A stretch of 64,000 bases of DNA from Microbacterium oleivorans (GTDB lineage: Bacteria > Actinomycetota > Actinomycetes > Actinomycetales > Microbacteriaceae): the NCBI RefSeq assembly GCF_013389665.1, contig NZ_CP058316.1, positions 1,240,001 to 1,304,000 of the forward strand, written 5' to 3'. The translations under genes were made by a program, and so were the position numbers. Under the pieces are notes generated by a model, which worked only from the letters and a program-made list of their open reading frames with translations, was not told the origin of the DNA and searched no databases. Every line of letters begins with the position of its first letter. Position 1 is the first letter of the stretch. Of the stretch, positions 42,264-51,565 are shown one piece after another.

Positions 42264-45200
42264 GTGACTGCGAGCCATCCCCCCGTCCCCGCCCGCCGAC
42301 GCTCCACCCACCGCACCCTCGCCGTCACCACGGCTGCCGTCCTCGTCAGCACGCTGCTCCCGGCCGCGGCTGCCGCCGCCGAGGAGGACGTCCCGGTCTC
42401 CGCGGCGTCGCCGCTGGTGAGCCCCCTCGCCCCCGGCGAGGCGGTCGCCTTCGACTTCGGCCCGGGCGCGGTCGCGGCGGACGCGATCGGCGTCACCTCG
42501 GGCGCGGCGTTCGACCCCGAGCAGGGCTTCGGCTTCTCGGCACCCCCGACCGCGGCGACACCCGACGTCGACCGCGGCGGCGACGATGCGCTGCGGTCGG
42601 ACTTCGTGGCCGCTCAAGGCGGCACGTTCGAGGTCGACCTCGGCGCCGGTGACTACTCCGTCGCCCTCATCGCCGGTGATGCCGGCGGCGCCACCGACAT
42701 CACCCTCACCGTCGAGGGCATCGTGAAGGTCCAGCCCACCGCCAAGCCGGCCGGCGAGTTCCTCGAGATGGCCTTCCCCATCGCTCTGGTCGACGGCCGC
42801 CTCACCGTGCAGGTCGGCGGCACCGCGGCATCCCTCGCCGCACTGACGATCACGCGCCTGGGCGAACGCCCGGCCGGATCGATCCCCACGACCTACCTGA
42901 CCGGCGACTCGACCGTGCAGACCTACGACGCCACCGCCTACGCCCCGCAAGCGGGGTGGGGGCAGATGCTCGACCGGTTCCTCGCCGACGACGTCGCCGT
43001 GACCAACCGCGCGATCGGCGGGCGCTCCTCGAAGAACTTCATCACGCAGGGCCGCCTCGACGAGGTGCTCCTCGCCATCCGCCCGGGCGACTACCTGTTC
43101 GTGCAGTTCGGCCACAACGACGCCACGCAGGGCGTCGACGACCGGTACGCCTCGCCGGCCGACTACAAGGAGTATCTGCGCGTCTACGTCGACGGCGCGC
43201 GCCAGCGCGGCGCCACCCCGGTGCTCGTCACACCCGTCTCCCGGCGCGATGTCGACCCGGCCACGGGCCTGTTCCGCGTCAGCTTCCCCGAGTACGTCGC
43301 CAAGATGACCGAGCTCGCCGCCGAGGAGGACGTGCCGCTCGTCGACCTCTCGGCCTCCAGCCGCGCGTACCTCGACGGCATCGGCGCCGAGGCCGCCAAG
43401 GCGGTCTTCCTGCACGTCGACCCGGGCGTCTTCCCCAACCGCCCGGCGGGCACGGTCGACGACACGCACTTCCAGGAGTACGGCGCGATCCAGATGGCGC
43501 GCCTCGTCGCCCAGGGCATCGCCGCACTCGACGACCCGCTCGCCGAGAAGGTCACCGACACCGATCAGCCCGACGACCTTCCCGCCGCCCCGCAGAACCT
43601 GGTCGCCGGCGCGATCAGCAACGCCGGTGCGACGCTGCAGTGGGATGCCGTGCCCACGGCCGACATCTACCGGGTCTTCCGCCAGCAGGCGGGCGACGAC
43701 CCCGACGCGTGGACGCTCGTCGGAACCGTGACCCAGCCGACGACCCTCGCGCAGGGCCTGCCCGAGGGGGCGACCGTGCGCTACCGCGTCGTCGCCGTCA
43801 ACGGTCGCGGCGAGTCCGAGCCCTCGGCGCCGGTGGAGTTCACCACCAAGCAGGCGGCGTACCGCTTCGACTTCCAGCTGCCGGGCAACCCGCTGGCCGC
43901 CGGATACACCGAGGTCACTCCGGCGCTGGGCTACACGGCCGAGCGCGGCTACGGGTTCACGAACACGCTCCCCGCCAACGCGGGACGCGACCGCGGCGCC
44001 GCCGAGGGGTCGAACGACCTCGTGCGCGACTTCGTCCTCCCCGGCGACAGCTCGACGTTCGCCCTCGACGTGCCCAACGGCACCTACTCGGTCAAGACCT
44101 TCTCGGGCGACTGGATCGGCTCCACCCGCACCAGCTTCCGGGTGGAGGGCAAGGAGGCAGGCTCCGGCAACGCCGGCCGCGGGTCGGTCGCCGCGGTGCT
44201 GCGCGGACCCTTCCTCGTCACCGACGGGCAGCTGAGCATCGAGGCCTACGGTGCGGCCGCCGGCACCCGCCTCAACGGCCTCGAGGTCACGCCCATCCTG
44301 CTCGGACCGTCGGGGCTGGTCGTGACGGGCGTCGACGCCGACCCCGCCGCTCCGACCGTCTCGCTCGCGTGGGAGCCCGAGACGGGAGTGCGGTGGAACG
44401 TCTACCGCAGCTCGGAGTTCGACCCCGCCCCCGCGCTGATCGGCTCGAGCACCGAGCCGGGCTACGTCGACCGCACCGCCCGGGTCGGCCTCGACTACGC
44501 CTACCACGTGACCGCGATCGATCAGACCGACCTCGAGTCCGTCCCGTCCGCGACGGTCGAGACGAGCCTCATCGACGCCGCCGTCGCCGCGCCCGCGGCA
44601 CCCGCCGACCTCACCGCGGAACGCATCGACAAACGCGAGATCGAACTGTCGTGGACGGTCCCCGGCGACGCCGTGGCGACGCTCGTCTTCCGCTCCGAGA
44701 CCGCCGGCGAGCGCGGGGAGCTGGTCGGGATCGTCGACGCGCCGCGCTTCGTGGACGGCGGCGTGCTGACCACCGTGCCCTACTTCTACACCGTGGTCGC
44801 CGTCAACGCGGGAGGCGCGGGCACACCGTCCGCGCAGCTCGAGACGGCGGCACCGACGGTGCTGCAGCGACAGGCGGAGTACCTCGACCGGGGTCTCGCC
44901 GCCGTCCGCACCGACGGCGGCGTGCTCGTGTCGTGGCGGCTGCTCGGAACCGACCCCGCCGATGCGGCGTTCCACGTCTACCGCGACGGCGAGCGCATCA
45001 CCGAGGCGCCGGTCACCGAGACGACGAACCTGCTCGACGCCGAGGGGACCGACGACGCGACCTACCTCGTCACCCGGCTGAGCGCCGACGGCGAGCGCGA
45101 GACGACGGAGTCGGATGCCGTCTCGGTGCAGACCGCTGCCTACCGCTCGGTCCCCCTGCAGAAGCCGGCCGACGCCTACACGAAGGACGGCCAGCCGTAC

Positions 45201-47555
45201 TCCTACTCCGCCAACGACACGACCGTCGGCGACGTCGACGGCGACGGCACCTACGAGCTCATCGTCAAGTGGTACCCCTCCAACGCCAAGGACAACTCGC
45301 AGGCGGGCTACACCGGCAACGTCTACGTCGACGCCTACCGGATGGACGGCGAGCGGCTGTGGCGCATCGATCTGGGGGTGAACATCCGCGCCGGCGCCCA
45401 CTACACCGATCTGATGGTCTACGACTTCGACGGGGACGGGCGGGCCGAGCTCATCACCCGCACGGCCGACGGCACGATCGACGGCACCGGCCGACCCATC
45501 GGCAACGCGGGCGCCGACCACCGCAACAGCTCGGGCTACGTGCTGCAGGGACCGGAGTACCTCAGCGTCTTCGACGGGCTCACCGGCGCCGCCGTCGACA
45601 CGATCGACTACGTCCCCCAGCGGGGCGACGTGGGGTCGTGGGGCGACACCTACGGCAACCGGGTCGACCGGTTCCTCGCCTCGGTGGCCTACCTCGACGG
45701 CGAGCGCCCCAGCGCGATCTTCAGCCGCGGGTACTACACCCGTGCGGTGATCGGCGCGTTCGACTTCGACGGCCAGACCCTCAGCACGCGTTGGGTCCTC
45801 GACACCGAGGACGAGGGGTCGGAGTCGGTCTACGGCCAGGGGTACCACTCGATGTCGGTGGCCGATGTCGACGGCGACGCCAAGGACGAGATCGTCTTCG
45901 GCTCGGCGACCATCGACGACGACGGCGAGGTGCTGTACTCGACCGGGCTCGGCCACGGCGACGCGCTGCACGTGTCGGACCTCGACCCCGCGCGCCCCGG
46001 CCTCGAGGTCTTCGCCGCCCACGAGACGATGTCCGCCTCGGGCAACCGCGGCGCGACGTTCCGCGATGCGGCCACCGGCGAGATCCTGTGGGACATCCCC
46101 GCCACCGTCGACACCGGACGAGCGGCGTCGGGCGACATCGATCCCCGGCATCCCGGAGCCGAGGGGTGGGCCGTCGGCGGCGACGCCGCGTGGAACTCCC
46201 GCGAGGGGCATCTGATGTCGGCCGCCGGCGAGCGCATCGGCGACAGCATCCCCGCGGCGAACTTCCTCGCCTGGTTCGACGGCGACCCGCTGCGCGAGAT
46301 CGTCGATCACTCCTGGAACGCCGCGACGTCGCAGGGAACCCCCACGGTCTCGAAGTGGAACTGGGAGGAGGGCGCCGAGGAGCTCCTGCTCTCGGACGAG
46401 GGCGCGCGCTCGAACAACGGCACGAAGGGCACGCCCAACCTGCAGGCCGACCTGTTCGGCGACTGGCGCGAAGAGATCGTGTGGCGTTCGGCCGACTCCT
46501 CGGAGCTGCGCATCTACGCCACGACCGACGAGACGGAGCTTCGCATCCCGACGCTCATGCACGACATGCAGTACCGCGTCGCGGTCGCGTGGCAGAACAC
46601 CGGGTACAACCAGCCCCCGCATCCGAGCTTCTTCATCGGCGACGGCATGGCCCCCGCTCCGATGCCGTCGATCGCGGTGACCGGCGACTCCTCGGGAGCG
46701 ACGGACGAGACGGCCCCGGTCATCTCGGGGCTCCCCGCGGACGGGCTGCTCCTGGCCGACAGCGACCGGCTGTCGTTGGCCATCACCGCAGACGACCCCG
46801 AATCGGGCGTGCGCACCCTGGATGTCGCCTGGGACGGCGAGCCCGTCGCGGCGGACGAGCTGCTCGAGCTCGCGGGCCTCACCGGTGAGCACGTGCTCAC
46901 CGTGCGGGCCGTGAACCACGACGGCCTCGTCGCCACCGCGCAGACGCGCGTGGTGGTCTTCGAGGACGACGGGGCCACTGGCGCCCCCGCCCGCGGCTCG
47001 CTGCACAACACCAGCGGCTGGGACGACGGTCTGCACGACGGCACGTTCACCGTCACCATGAATCTGTGGTGGGGCACGAACGGGTCGGTGTTCCGGCTGT
47101 ACGAGAACGGCGAGCTGATCGCGACGCGTCTGTTGTCGGCCGCCACGCCGATGGCCCAGGTGGCGTCGGTGGAGGTCGCCGGACGGTCCAACGGCACCTA
47201 CGTGTACACCGGCGAGCTCGTGAACGCCGCGGGCACGACGCAGACCGCGTCCACCACGGTCACGGTGTCCGATGCCGCCCCCGGCCGCCCCGTGGTCTCG
47301 CACGACAACCACGACCGCGACGGCGCCTACACGCTGACGACCGACCTGTGGTGGGGCACCAACGCCTCGGGCTACACGCTGTACGAGAACGGCGAGGCGA
47401 TCGACACGCAGCAGCTGACGGTCGCCTCGCCCGGGGCGCAACGGGCGCAGACCGCGGTCACCGGACGGGGCCCCGGCACCTACGAGTACGTCGCCGAGTT
47501 CACCAACGACGCGGGAGCCACCCGGTCGCGACCGGTGACCGTCGTCGTGCGCTGA
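42264..47555 (+). CDS. Secreted rhamnogalacturonan acetylesterase-rhamnogalacturonan lyase fusion
   Basis: 1,763 residues. Order: Sec signal (1-38); malectin-like sandwich (about 50-200); SGNH/CE12-type esterase (205-435) with GDS (Ser216), GHND (283-286) and DxxH (Asp399, His402); Fn3-like domain; second malectin-like sandwich (from 531); Fn3-like domains (690-865); PL11 lyase propeller (870-1470) with many calcium-type DxDxDG loops; an Ig-like segment; and two C-terminal repeats (1577-1675, 1676-1763) sharing LWWGTN.S...LYENGE. It should deacetylate and cleave rhamnogalacturonan-I outside the cell. No wall anchor. AGGAGGA precedes GTG 42264. Confidence 0.9.
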   Translation: MTASHPPVPARRRSTHRTLAVTTAAVLVSTLLPAAAAAAEEDVPVSAASPLVSPLAPGEAVAFDFGPGAVAADAIGVTSGAAFDPEQGFGFSAPPTAATPDVDRGGDDALRSDFVAAQGGTFEVDLGAGDYSVALIAGDAGGATDITLTVEGIVKVQPTAKPAGEFLEMAFPIALVDGRLTVQVGGTAASLAALTITRLGERPAGSIPTTYLTGDSTVQTYDATAYAPQAGWGQMLDRFLADDVAVTNRAIGGRSSKNFITQGRLDEVLLAIRPGDYLFVQFGHNDATQGVDDRYASPADYKEYLRVYVDGARQRGATPVLVTPVSRRDVDPATGLFRVSFPEYVAKMTELAAEEDVPLVDLSASSRAYLDGIGAEAAKAVFLHVDPGVFPNRPAGTVDDTHFQEYGAIQMARLVAQGIAALDDPLAEKVTDTDQPDDLPAAPQNLVAGAISNAGATLQWDAVPTADIYRVFRQQAGDDPDAWTLVGTVTQPTTLAQGLPEGATVRYRVVAVNGRGESEPSAPVEFTTKQAAYRFDFQLPGNPLAAGYTEVTPALGYTAERGYGFTNTLPANAGRDRGAAEGSNDLVRDFVLPGDSSTFALDVPNGTYSVKTFSGDWIGSTRTSFRVEGKEAGSGNAGRGSVAAVLRGPFLVTDGQLSIEAYGAAAGTRLNGLEVTPILLGPSGLVVTGVDADPAAPTVSLAWEPETGVRWNVYRSSEFDPAPALIGSSTEPGYVDRTARVGLDYAYHVTAIDQTDLESVPSATVETSLIDAAVAAPAAPADLTAERIDKREIELSWTVPGDAVATLVFRSETAGERGELVGIVDAPRFVDGGVLTTVPYFYTVVAVNAGGAGTPSAQLETAAPTVLQRQAEYLDRGLAAVRTDGGVLVSWRLLGTDPADAAFHVYRDGERITEAPVTETTNLLDAEGTDDATYLVTRLSADGERETTESDAVSVQTAAYRSVPLQKPADAYTKDGQPYSYSANDTTVGDVDGDGTYELIVKWYPSNAKDNSQAGYTGNVYVDAYRMDGERLWRIDLGVNIRAGAHYTDLMVYDFDGDGRAELITRTADGTIDGTGRPIGNAGADHRNSSGYVLQGPEYLSVFDGLTGAAVDTIDYVPQRGDVGSWGDTYGNRVDRFLASVAYLDGERPSAIFSRGYYTRAVIGAFDFDGQTLSTRWVLDTEDEGSESVYGQGYHSMSVADVDGDAKDEIVFGSATIDDDGEVLYSTGLGHGDALHVSDLDPARPGLEVFAAHETMSASGNRGATFRDAATGEILWDIPATVDTGRAASGDIDPRHPGAEGWAVGGDAAWNSREGHLMSAAGERIGDSIPAANFLAWFDGDPLREIVDHSWNAATSQGTPTVSKWNWEEGAEELLLSDEGARSNNGTKGTPNLQADLFGDWREEIVWRSADSSELRIYATTDETELRIPTLMHDMQYRVAVAWQNTGYNQPPHPSFFIGDGMAPAPMPSIAVTGDSSGATDETAPVISGLPADGLLLADSDRLSLAITADDPESGVRTLDVAWDGEPVAADELLELAGLTGEHVLTVRAVNHDGLVATAQTRVVVFEDDGATGAPARGSLHNTSGWDDGLHDGTFTVTMNLWWGTNGSVFRLYENGELIATRLLSAATPMAQVASVEVAGRSNGTYVYTGELVNAAGTTQTASTTVTVSDAAPGRPVVSHDNHDRDGAYTLTTDLWWGTNASGYTLYENGEAIDTQQLTVASPGAQRAQTAVTGRGPGTYEYVAEFTNDAGATRSRPVTVVVR

Positions 47556-47581
47556 CCGGCGTCGTGCGCCGACAGAGCCGG

Positions 47582-47623
47582 CCGCTGCGACCGTCGTCCC
47601 GCTCGGGGCGGCGGTCGCAGCGG
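47582..47623 (+). terminator. Terminator hairpin after lyase gene
   Basis: CCGCTGCGACCG (47582-47593) pairs with CGGTCGCAGCGG (47612-47623), with an inner CCCG/CGGG stem in the loop. It begins 27 bases after the stop. Confidence 0.65.
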
Positions 47624-47670
47624 CGATCGGCCTCAGATCGCCGGGCGGTCCGGCACCGCGCGCGCCGCCG

Positions 47671-47695
47671 TGTTAACGTCAACATACGCGCTTTC
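47671..47695 (+). promoter_or_regulatory. LacI-type operator upstream of GH35 gene
   Basis: TGTTAACGTCAACA (47671-47684) is a 14-bp dyad with one asymmetric pair. Related sites flank the galT promoter at 51522 and 51552. GCGCTTTC follows at 47688-47695, so two regulators may converge here. Confidence 0.65.
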
Positions 47696-47730
47696 ACCGC
47701 GCCCGGCCCCGGAACGAATCGAGAACCATC

Positions 47731-49500
47731 GTGACGACCTTCACCATCGGCGAGACGGACTTCCTCCTCGACGGACGCCCCCACCGCGTGATCGCCGGTG
47801 CCCTGCACTACTTCCGCATCCATCCCGATCACTGGACCGACCGCATCCGCAAGGCGCGGCTGATGGGGCTCAACACGATCGAGACCTACGTCGCCTGGAA
47901 CGCCCACGAGCCGGTGCGCGGCGAGTGGGATGCCACGGGCTGGAACGACCTCGGTCGCTTCCTCGACCTCATCGCGGCCGAGGGCATGCACGCGATCGTC
48001 CGTCCCGGTCCCTACATCTGCGCCGAGTGGCACAACGGCGGTCTGCCGGTGTGGCTCACGAGCATGCCCGGCATCGGGCTGCGCCGCTCCGAGCCCCGGT
48101 ATGTCGAGGCGGTGAGCGCCTACCTGCGCCGGGTCTACGAGATCGTCGCCCCACGACAGATCGATCGCGGCGGCAACGTCGTGCTGGTGCAGATCGAGAA
48201 CGAGTACGGTGCCTACGGGTCGGACCACGACTACCTCCGCACGCTGACCGAGCTCACCCGCGACTGCGACATCACGGTGCCGCTGACGACCGTCGACCAG
48301 CCCGAGCCGCACATGCTCGCGGCCGGCACGCTCCCCGACCTGCACACGACCGGGTCGTTCGGCTCGCGCGCGACCGCGCGCCTCGCGACGCTCCGCGAGC
48401 ACCAGCCGACCGGGCCCCTCATGTGCTCGGAGTTCTGGGACGGCTGGTTCGACTGGTGGGGCGGCGTGCACCACACCACGGATGCCGCAGCTTCGGCATC
48501 CGAGCTCGACGATCTGCTCGCCGCGGGAGCGTCGGTGAACATCTACATGCTCCACGGCGGCTCGAACTTCGGCACCACGAACGGCGCCAACGACAAGGGC
48601 CGCTACGCCCCCATCGTCACCTCGTACGACTACGACGCCCCGCTCGACGAGTCGGGACATCCGACCGAGAAATACCACGCGTTCCGCGAGGTCATCGCCC
48701 GCTACGCCGACGTGCCCGGAGAGGCTCCGCCCGCCCGCCCCGATGCCCCCGCCTTCTCGGTGCCGCTGCGACCCACCGGCGACTGGCTGGTCGAGGGGCA
48801 CGACCACGGCGACGAGGCCGCCGAGGCGGCGCCGCATCCGCCGAGCTTCGAGGAGCTCGGCCAGCTCGGACCGCTCGTGCGCTACGACGTCGAGCTGCCC
48901 GCCGATGCCTTCGGAGACGCCGATGCCGCCGTGCTGGCCTTCGGGGAGGTCCGCGATCTCGCGTGGGTCGCGGTCGACGGAGCGCCCATCGGGCGCCTGC
49001 AGCGCGCGCTGCACGAGCGATCGCTGCCGGTCCCCCGAGGATCGCGCCTGACGGTGCTCGTCGAGGACCAGGGACGCGTCAACTACGACATCCGCCTCGG
49101 CGAGAGCAAGGGCCTCATCGGTCCGGTGACCCTGGGCGGGCGCGAGCTGACCGGATGGTCGGCACACCCCGTCGAGCTGCCGCAGACGGTGACGGCGATC
49201 TCGGGCGCGGGCACGGCGGATCACGCGAGCGCCGGCCGGACCGGCCTCGTGGGCGCGTTCGAGCTCGGCGAGCCCGTCGACCTCTTCCTCGACACCGATG
49301 CCTGGGGCAAGGGATACGCGTTCGTCAACGGGTTCTTCCTCGGCCGCTACTGGCGCAACGGCCCGCAGCGCACCCTGTACGTCCCCGCACCGGCGACGCG
49401 CGCCGGGGCGAACGAGATCGTCGTCGTCGAGCTCGAGCACGTCGTCGATCCCGTCGCCGCCTTCGTCGCCGGGCCCGAGCTCGGACACCGCGAGGAGTGA
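47731..49500 (+). CDS. GH35 beta-galactosidase (589 residues)
   Basis: 589 residues, the usual length of compact bacterial GH35 enzymes. VIAGALHYFRIHPDHW and GPYICAEWHNGGLP are family blocks; the acid/base is Glu158 (IENEYGAYG) and the nucleophile Glu234 (CSEFWDGWFDWWG). The C-terminal jelly-roll ends the protein. There is no signal peptide. It releases galactose from short galactosides for the adjacent Leloir genes. GTG 47731 fits the family N-terminus. Confidence 0.92.
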   Translation: MTTFTIGETDFLLDGRPHRVIAGALHYFRIHPDHWTDRIRKARLMGLNTIETYVAWNAHEPVRGEWDATGWNDLGRFLDLIAAEGMHAIVRPGPYICAEWHNGGLPVWLTSMPGIGLRRSEPRYVEAVSAYLRRVYEIVAPRQIDRGGNVVLVQIENEYGAYGSDHDYLRTLTELTRDCDITVPLTTVDQPEPHMLAAGTLPDLHTTGSFGSRATARLATLREHQPTGPLMCSEFWDGWFDWWGGVHHTTDAAASASELDDLLAAGASVNIYMLHGGSNFGTTNGANDKGRYAPIVTSYDYDAPLDESGHPTEKYHAFREVIARYADVPGEAPPARPDAPAFSVPLRPTGDWLVEGHDHGDEAAEAAPHPPSFEELGQLGPLVRYDVELPADAFGDADAAVLAFGEVRDLAWVAVDGAPIGRLQRALHERSLPVPRGSRLTVLVEDQGRVNYDIRLGESKGLIGPVTLGGRELTGWSAHPVELPQTVTAISGAGTADHASAGRTGLVGAFELGEPVDLFLDTDAWGKGYAFVNGFFLGRYWRNGPQRTLYVPAPATRAGANEIVVVELEHVVDPVAAFVAGPELGHREE

Positions 49501-49527
49501 GCGTGATCGGCCGACGCCCGCATCGGG

Positions 49528-49533
49528 CAGGAT
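49528..49533 (+). promoter_or_regulatory. -10 element, leaderless galE
   Basis: CAGGAT, 7 bases before ATG 49541. It favours that ATG over the one at 49532. Confidence 0.4.
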
Positions 49534-49540
49534 GGATGCC

Positions 49541-50518
49541 ATGAGCTGGATGGTCACCGGTGGTGCCGGATACATCGGCGCGCATGTCGTGCGCGCCCTC
49601 GCATCGGCGGGTCTGGCACCCGTCGTCCTCGACGATCTGTCGAGCGGACACGCGGGCTTCGTGCCCGAGGGCGTGCCGTTCATCCGCGGCTCGATCCTCG
49701 ACCGACCCCTCGTCGAGGGCGCGCTTCGCGAGCACGGCGTCGAGGGCGTCATCCACGTCGCCGGGTACAAGTACGCGGGCGTCTCGGTGACCCGGCCCCT
49801 GCACACGTACGCGCAGAACGTGGAGGGCACCCGCATCGTCCTCGAGGCCATGTCGACGGCCGGGGTCGACAAGATCGTCTTCTCGTCGAGCGCGGCCGTC
49901 TACGGCACCCCCGACGTGCCGCTCGTGACCGAGGATCTCCCCAAGCGTCCGGCCTCGCCCTACGGCGAGTCCAAGCTCATCGGCGAATGGCTGCTGCGCG
50001 ATCAGGCCGTCGCCACCGCCGACTCCCTCGCGCCGCTGCGCCACACCTCGCTGCGCTACTTCAACGTCGTCGGCTCCGGCGACCCGTCGGTCTACGACAC
50101 GAGCCCGCACAACCTGTTCCCGATCGTCTTCGAGAAGCTCCTCGCCGGCGACATCCCGCAGATCAACGGCGACGACTACGCCACAGCCGACGGCACCAAC
50201 GTGCGCGACTACGTGCACGTCGCCGACATCGCCGCCGCGCACGTCGTGGCCGCTCAGCGCCTCGCCGCCGGCGAGAGCATCGAGCCCGCCTACAACCTCG
50301 GTTCGCAGAACGGCCTGTCGGTCCGCGAGATCATGGATGCGATGGCCCGGGTCACCGGCATCGGCTTCACCCCGCGGATCGGCCCGCGCCGCGCCGGCGA
50401 CCCGGATCGCATCGTCGCCACGGGCGAGCTGGCCGCACGCGACCTCGGGTGGGCGAACCGCTACTCGGTCGACGAGATGGTCCGCACCGGGTGGGAGGCC
50501 CGCCGGGCGAACGCCTGA
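49541..50518 (+). CDS. galE: UDP-glucose 4-epimerase
   Basis: 325 residues. The NAD-binding TGGAGYIGAHV, the SSSAAVYGTP block, the catalytic Tyr/Lys in SPYGESKLIGEW, and RYFNVVGSGDP are all present. It interconverts UDP-galactose and UDP-glucose, completing the Leloir pathway with galT and galK downstream. It is convergent with the LacI gene. Confidence 0.94.
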   Translation: MSWMVTGGAGYIGAHVVRALASAGLAPVVLDDLSSGHAGFVPEGVPFIRGSILDRPLVEGALREHGVEGVIHVAGYKYAGVSVTRPLHTYAQNVEGTRIVLEAMSTAGVDKIVFSSSAAVYGTPDVPLVTEDLPKRPASPYGESKLIGEWLLRDQAVATADSLAPLRHTSLRYFNVVGSGDPSVYDTSPHNLFPIVFEKLLAGDIPQINGDDYATADGTNVRDYVHVADIAAAHVVAAQRLAAGESIEPAYNLGSQNGLSVREIMDAMARVTGIGFTPRIGPRRAGDPDRIVATGELAARDLGWANRYSVDEMVRTGWEARRANA

Positions 50519-50533
50519 CCGGACCGCCATGCG

Positions 50534-51505
50534 TCAGCGGGTCGAGCTGGCGCGCACGACGAGCCGGGTGGGCACCGTCTGCAGCGTCGCGGCCGCCCCG
50601 CTCTCGATCATCTCGACGAGCGATTCGACCGCGCGCGTGCCGAGGACGTCGAAGTCCTGCCGGATCGTGGTGAGCGGCGGCAGGTACTCCGCGGCATCCA
50701 CCACGTCGTCGAAACCGACGACGGCCACGTCGTGCGGCACGCGTCGTCCGGCGTCGGCGAGGGCGCGCAGCAGGCCGAGGGCCATCTGATCGTTGGCGGC
50801 GAAGACGGCGGTGGCCTCGGCGAGCGCCGCCCCCGCGGCGTGCCCGGTGCGCGACGTCCAGTCCCCGCGCACGGGATGGGGCGGCGTCGCGCCCGCATCG
50901 ACGAGCGCGGCACGCCAGCCGCGCTCGCGCTCGCGCGCAGCGAACGAGGTCTCGGGGCCGGCGAGATGATGCACGGTCGCGTGGCCGGCCGCGAGCAGGT
51001 GCTCGGTCGCGAGCCGAGCCCCCGCGGCATGGTCGGTCTGGACGATCGCGAACCGGTCGTCGGGGGGCGAGTCGACCACGACGAGGTGCAGGTCGGGGGG
51101 CGGGGTCGTGTCGCGGGCGAGGCGGGTGGCCTCGTTCAGGACGACGGCGCCGTCGACGCCCTGATCGCGCAGCCGCGCGAAGGCCTCGGCGATCTCGCGT
51201 GTGCCGACCGTCACGACCGCGAGGGCGTAGTCACGGGCGCCTGCCGCCTCGGCGATGGCCTGGAGCATGCGGGAGTTGCCGACCGAGGCGAGGGTCGAGA
51301 CGACGAGGCCGATCGTGCGGGTCTGACCGGTGCGCAGGGCGCGCGCGGCACGATGCACGCGGTACCCGAGGGACGCCATCGACGCCTCGACACGCGCGCG
51401 CGTCGCGGGGTCGACCCGCGGGCTGCCGTTGGCCACCCGCGACACCGTCTGCGCCGACACCCCCGCGTGAGCCGCCACCTGACTCATCGACACCCGCATG
51501 GCCAC
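50534..51505 (-). CDS. LacI-family regulator of galactose genes
   Basis: 323 residues from GTG. Helix-turn-helix MSQVAAHAGVSAQTVSRVANG at residues 7-27, hinge AARALRTGQT, and a sugar-binding domain with FAANDQMALGLL and VGFDDVVDAAEYLPPLTTIRQD. It is divergent from galT with 53 bp between the starts. Putative operators upstream of galT and of the GH35 gene suggest it controls both; galactose or a galactoside is the likely inducer. Confidence 0.9.
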   Translation of the reverse strand: MAMRVSMSQVAAHAGVSAQTVSRVANGSPRVDPATRARVEASMASLGYRVHRAARALRTGQTRTIGLVVSTLASVGNSRMLQAIAEAAGARDYALAVVTVGTREIAEAFARLRDQGVDGAVVLNEATRLARDTTPPPDLHLVVVDSPPDDRFAIVQTDHAAGARLATEHLLAAGHATVHHLAGPETSFAARERERGWRAALVDAGATPPHPVRGDWTSRTGHAAGAALAEATAVFAANDQMALGLLRALADAGRRVPHDVAVVGFDDVVDAAEYLPPLTTIRQDFDVLGTRAVESLVEMIESGAAATLQTVPTRLVVRASSTR

Positions 51506-51521
51506 CCCTCTCCCCGCAGTG

Positions 51522-51565
51522 TGTTGACGATATCACGCGCGGAATGTAGCGTGTTATCGTGAACA
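51522..51565 (+). promoter_or_regulatory. galT leaderless promoter with two LacI-type operators
   Basis: TTGACG (51524-51529), 17-bp spacer and TAGCGT (51547-51552) place transcription start at the galT GTG (51559), 6 bases after the -10. TGTTGACGATATCA (51522-51535) covers the -35 and TGTTATCGTGAACA (51552-51565) covers the start codon. Both resemble TGTTAACGTCAACA at 47671. Confidence 0.75.

Noticed and set aside
41472..47441. Very long minus-strand frame of about 1,990 codons
   Set aside because: It is the antisense of the secreted esterase-lyase gene and the GH35 3' end. The translation is Arg/Gly/Val-rich without domains, as expected in GC-rich DNA.
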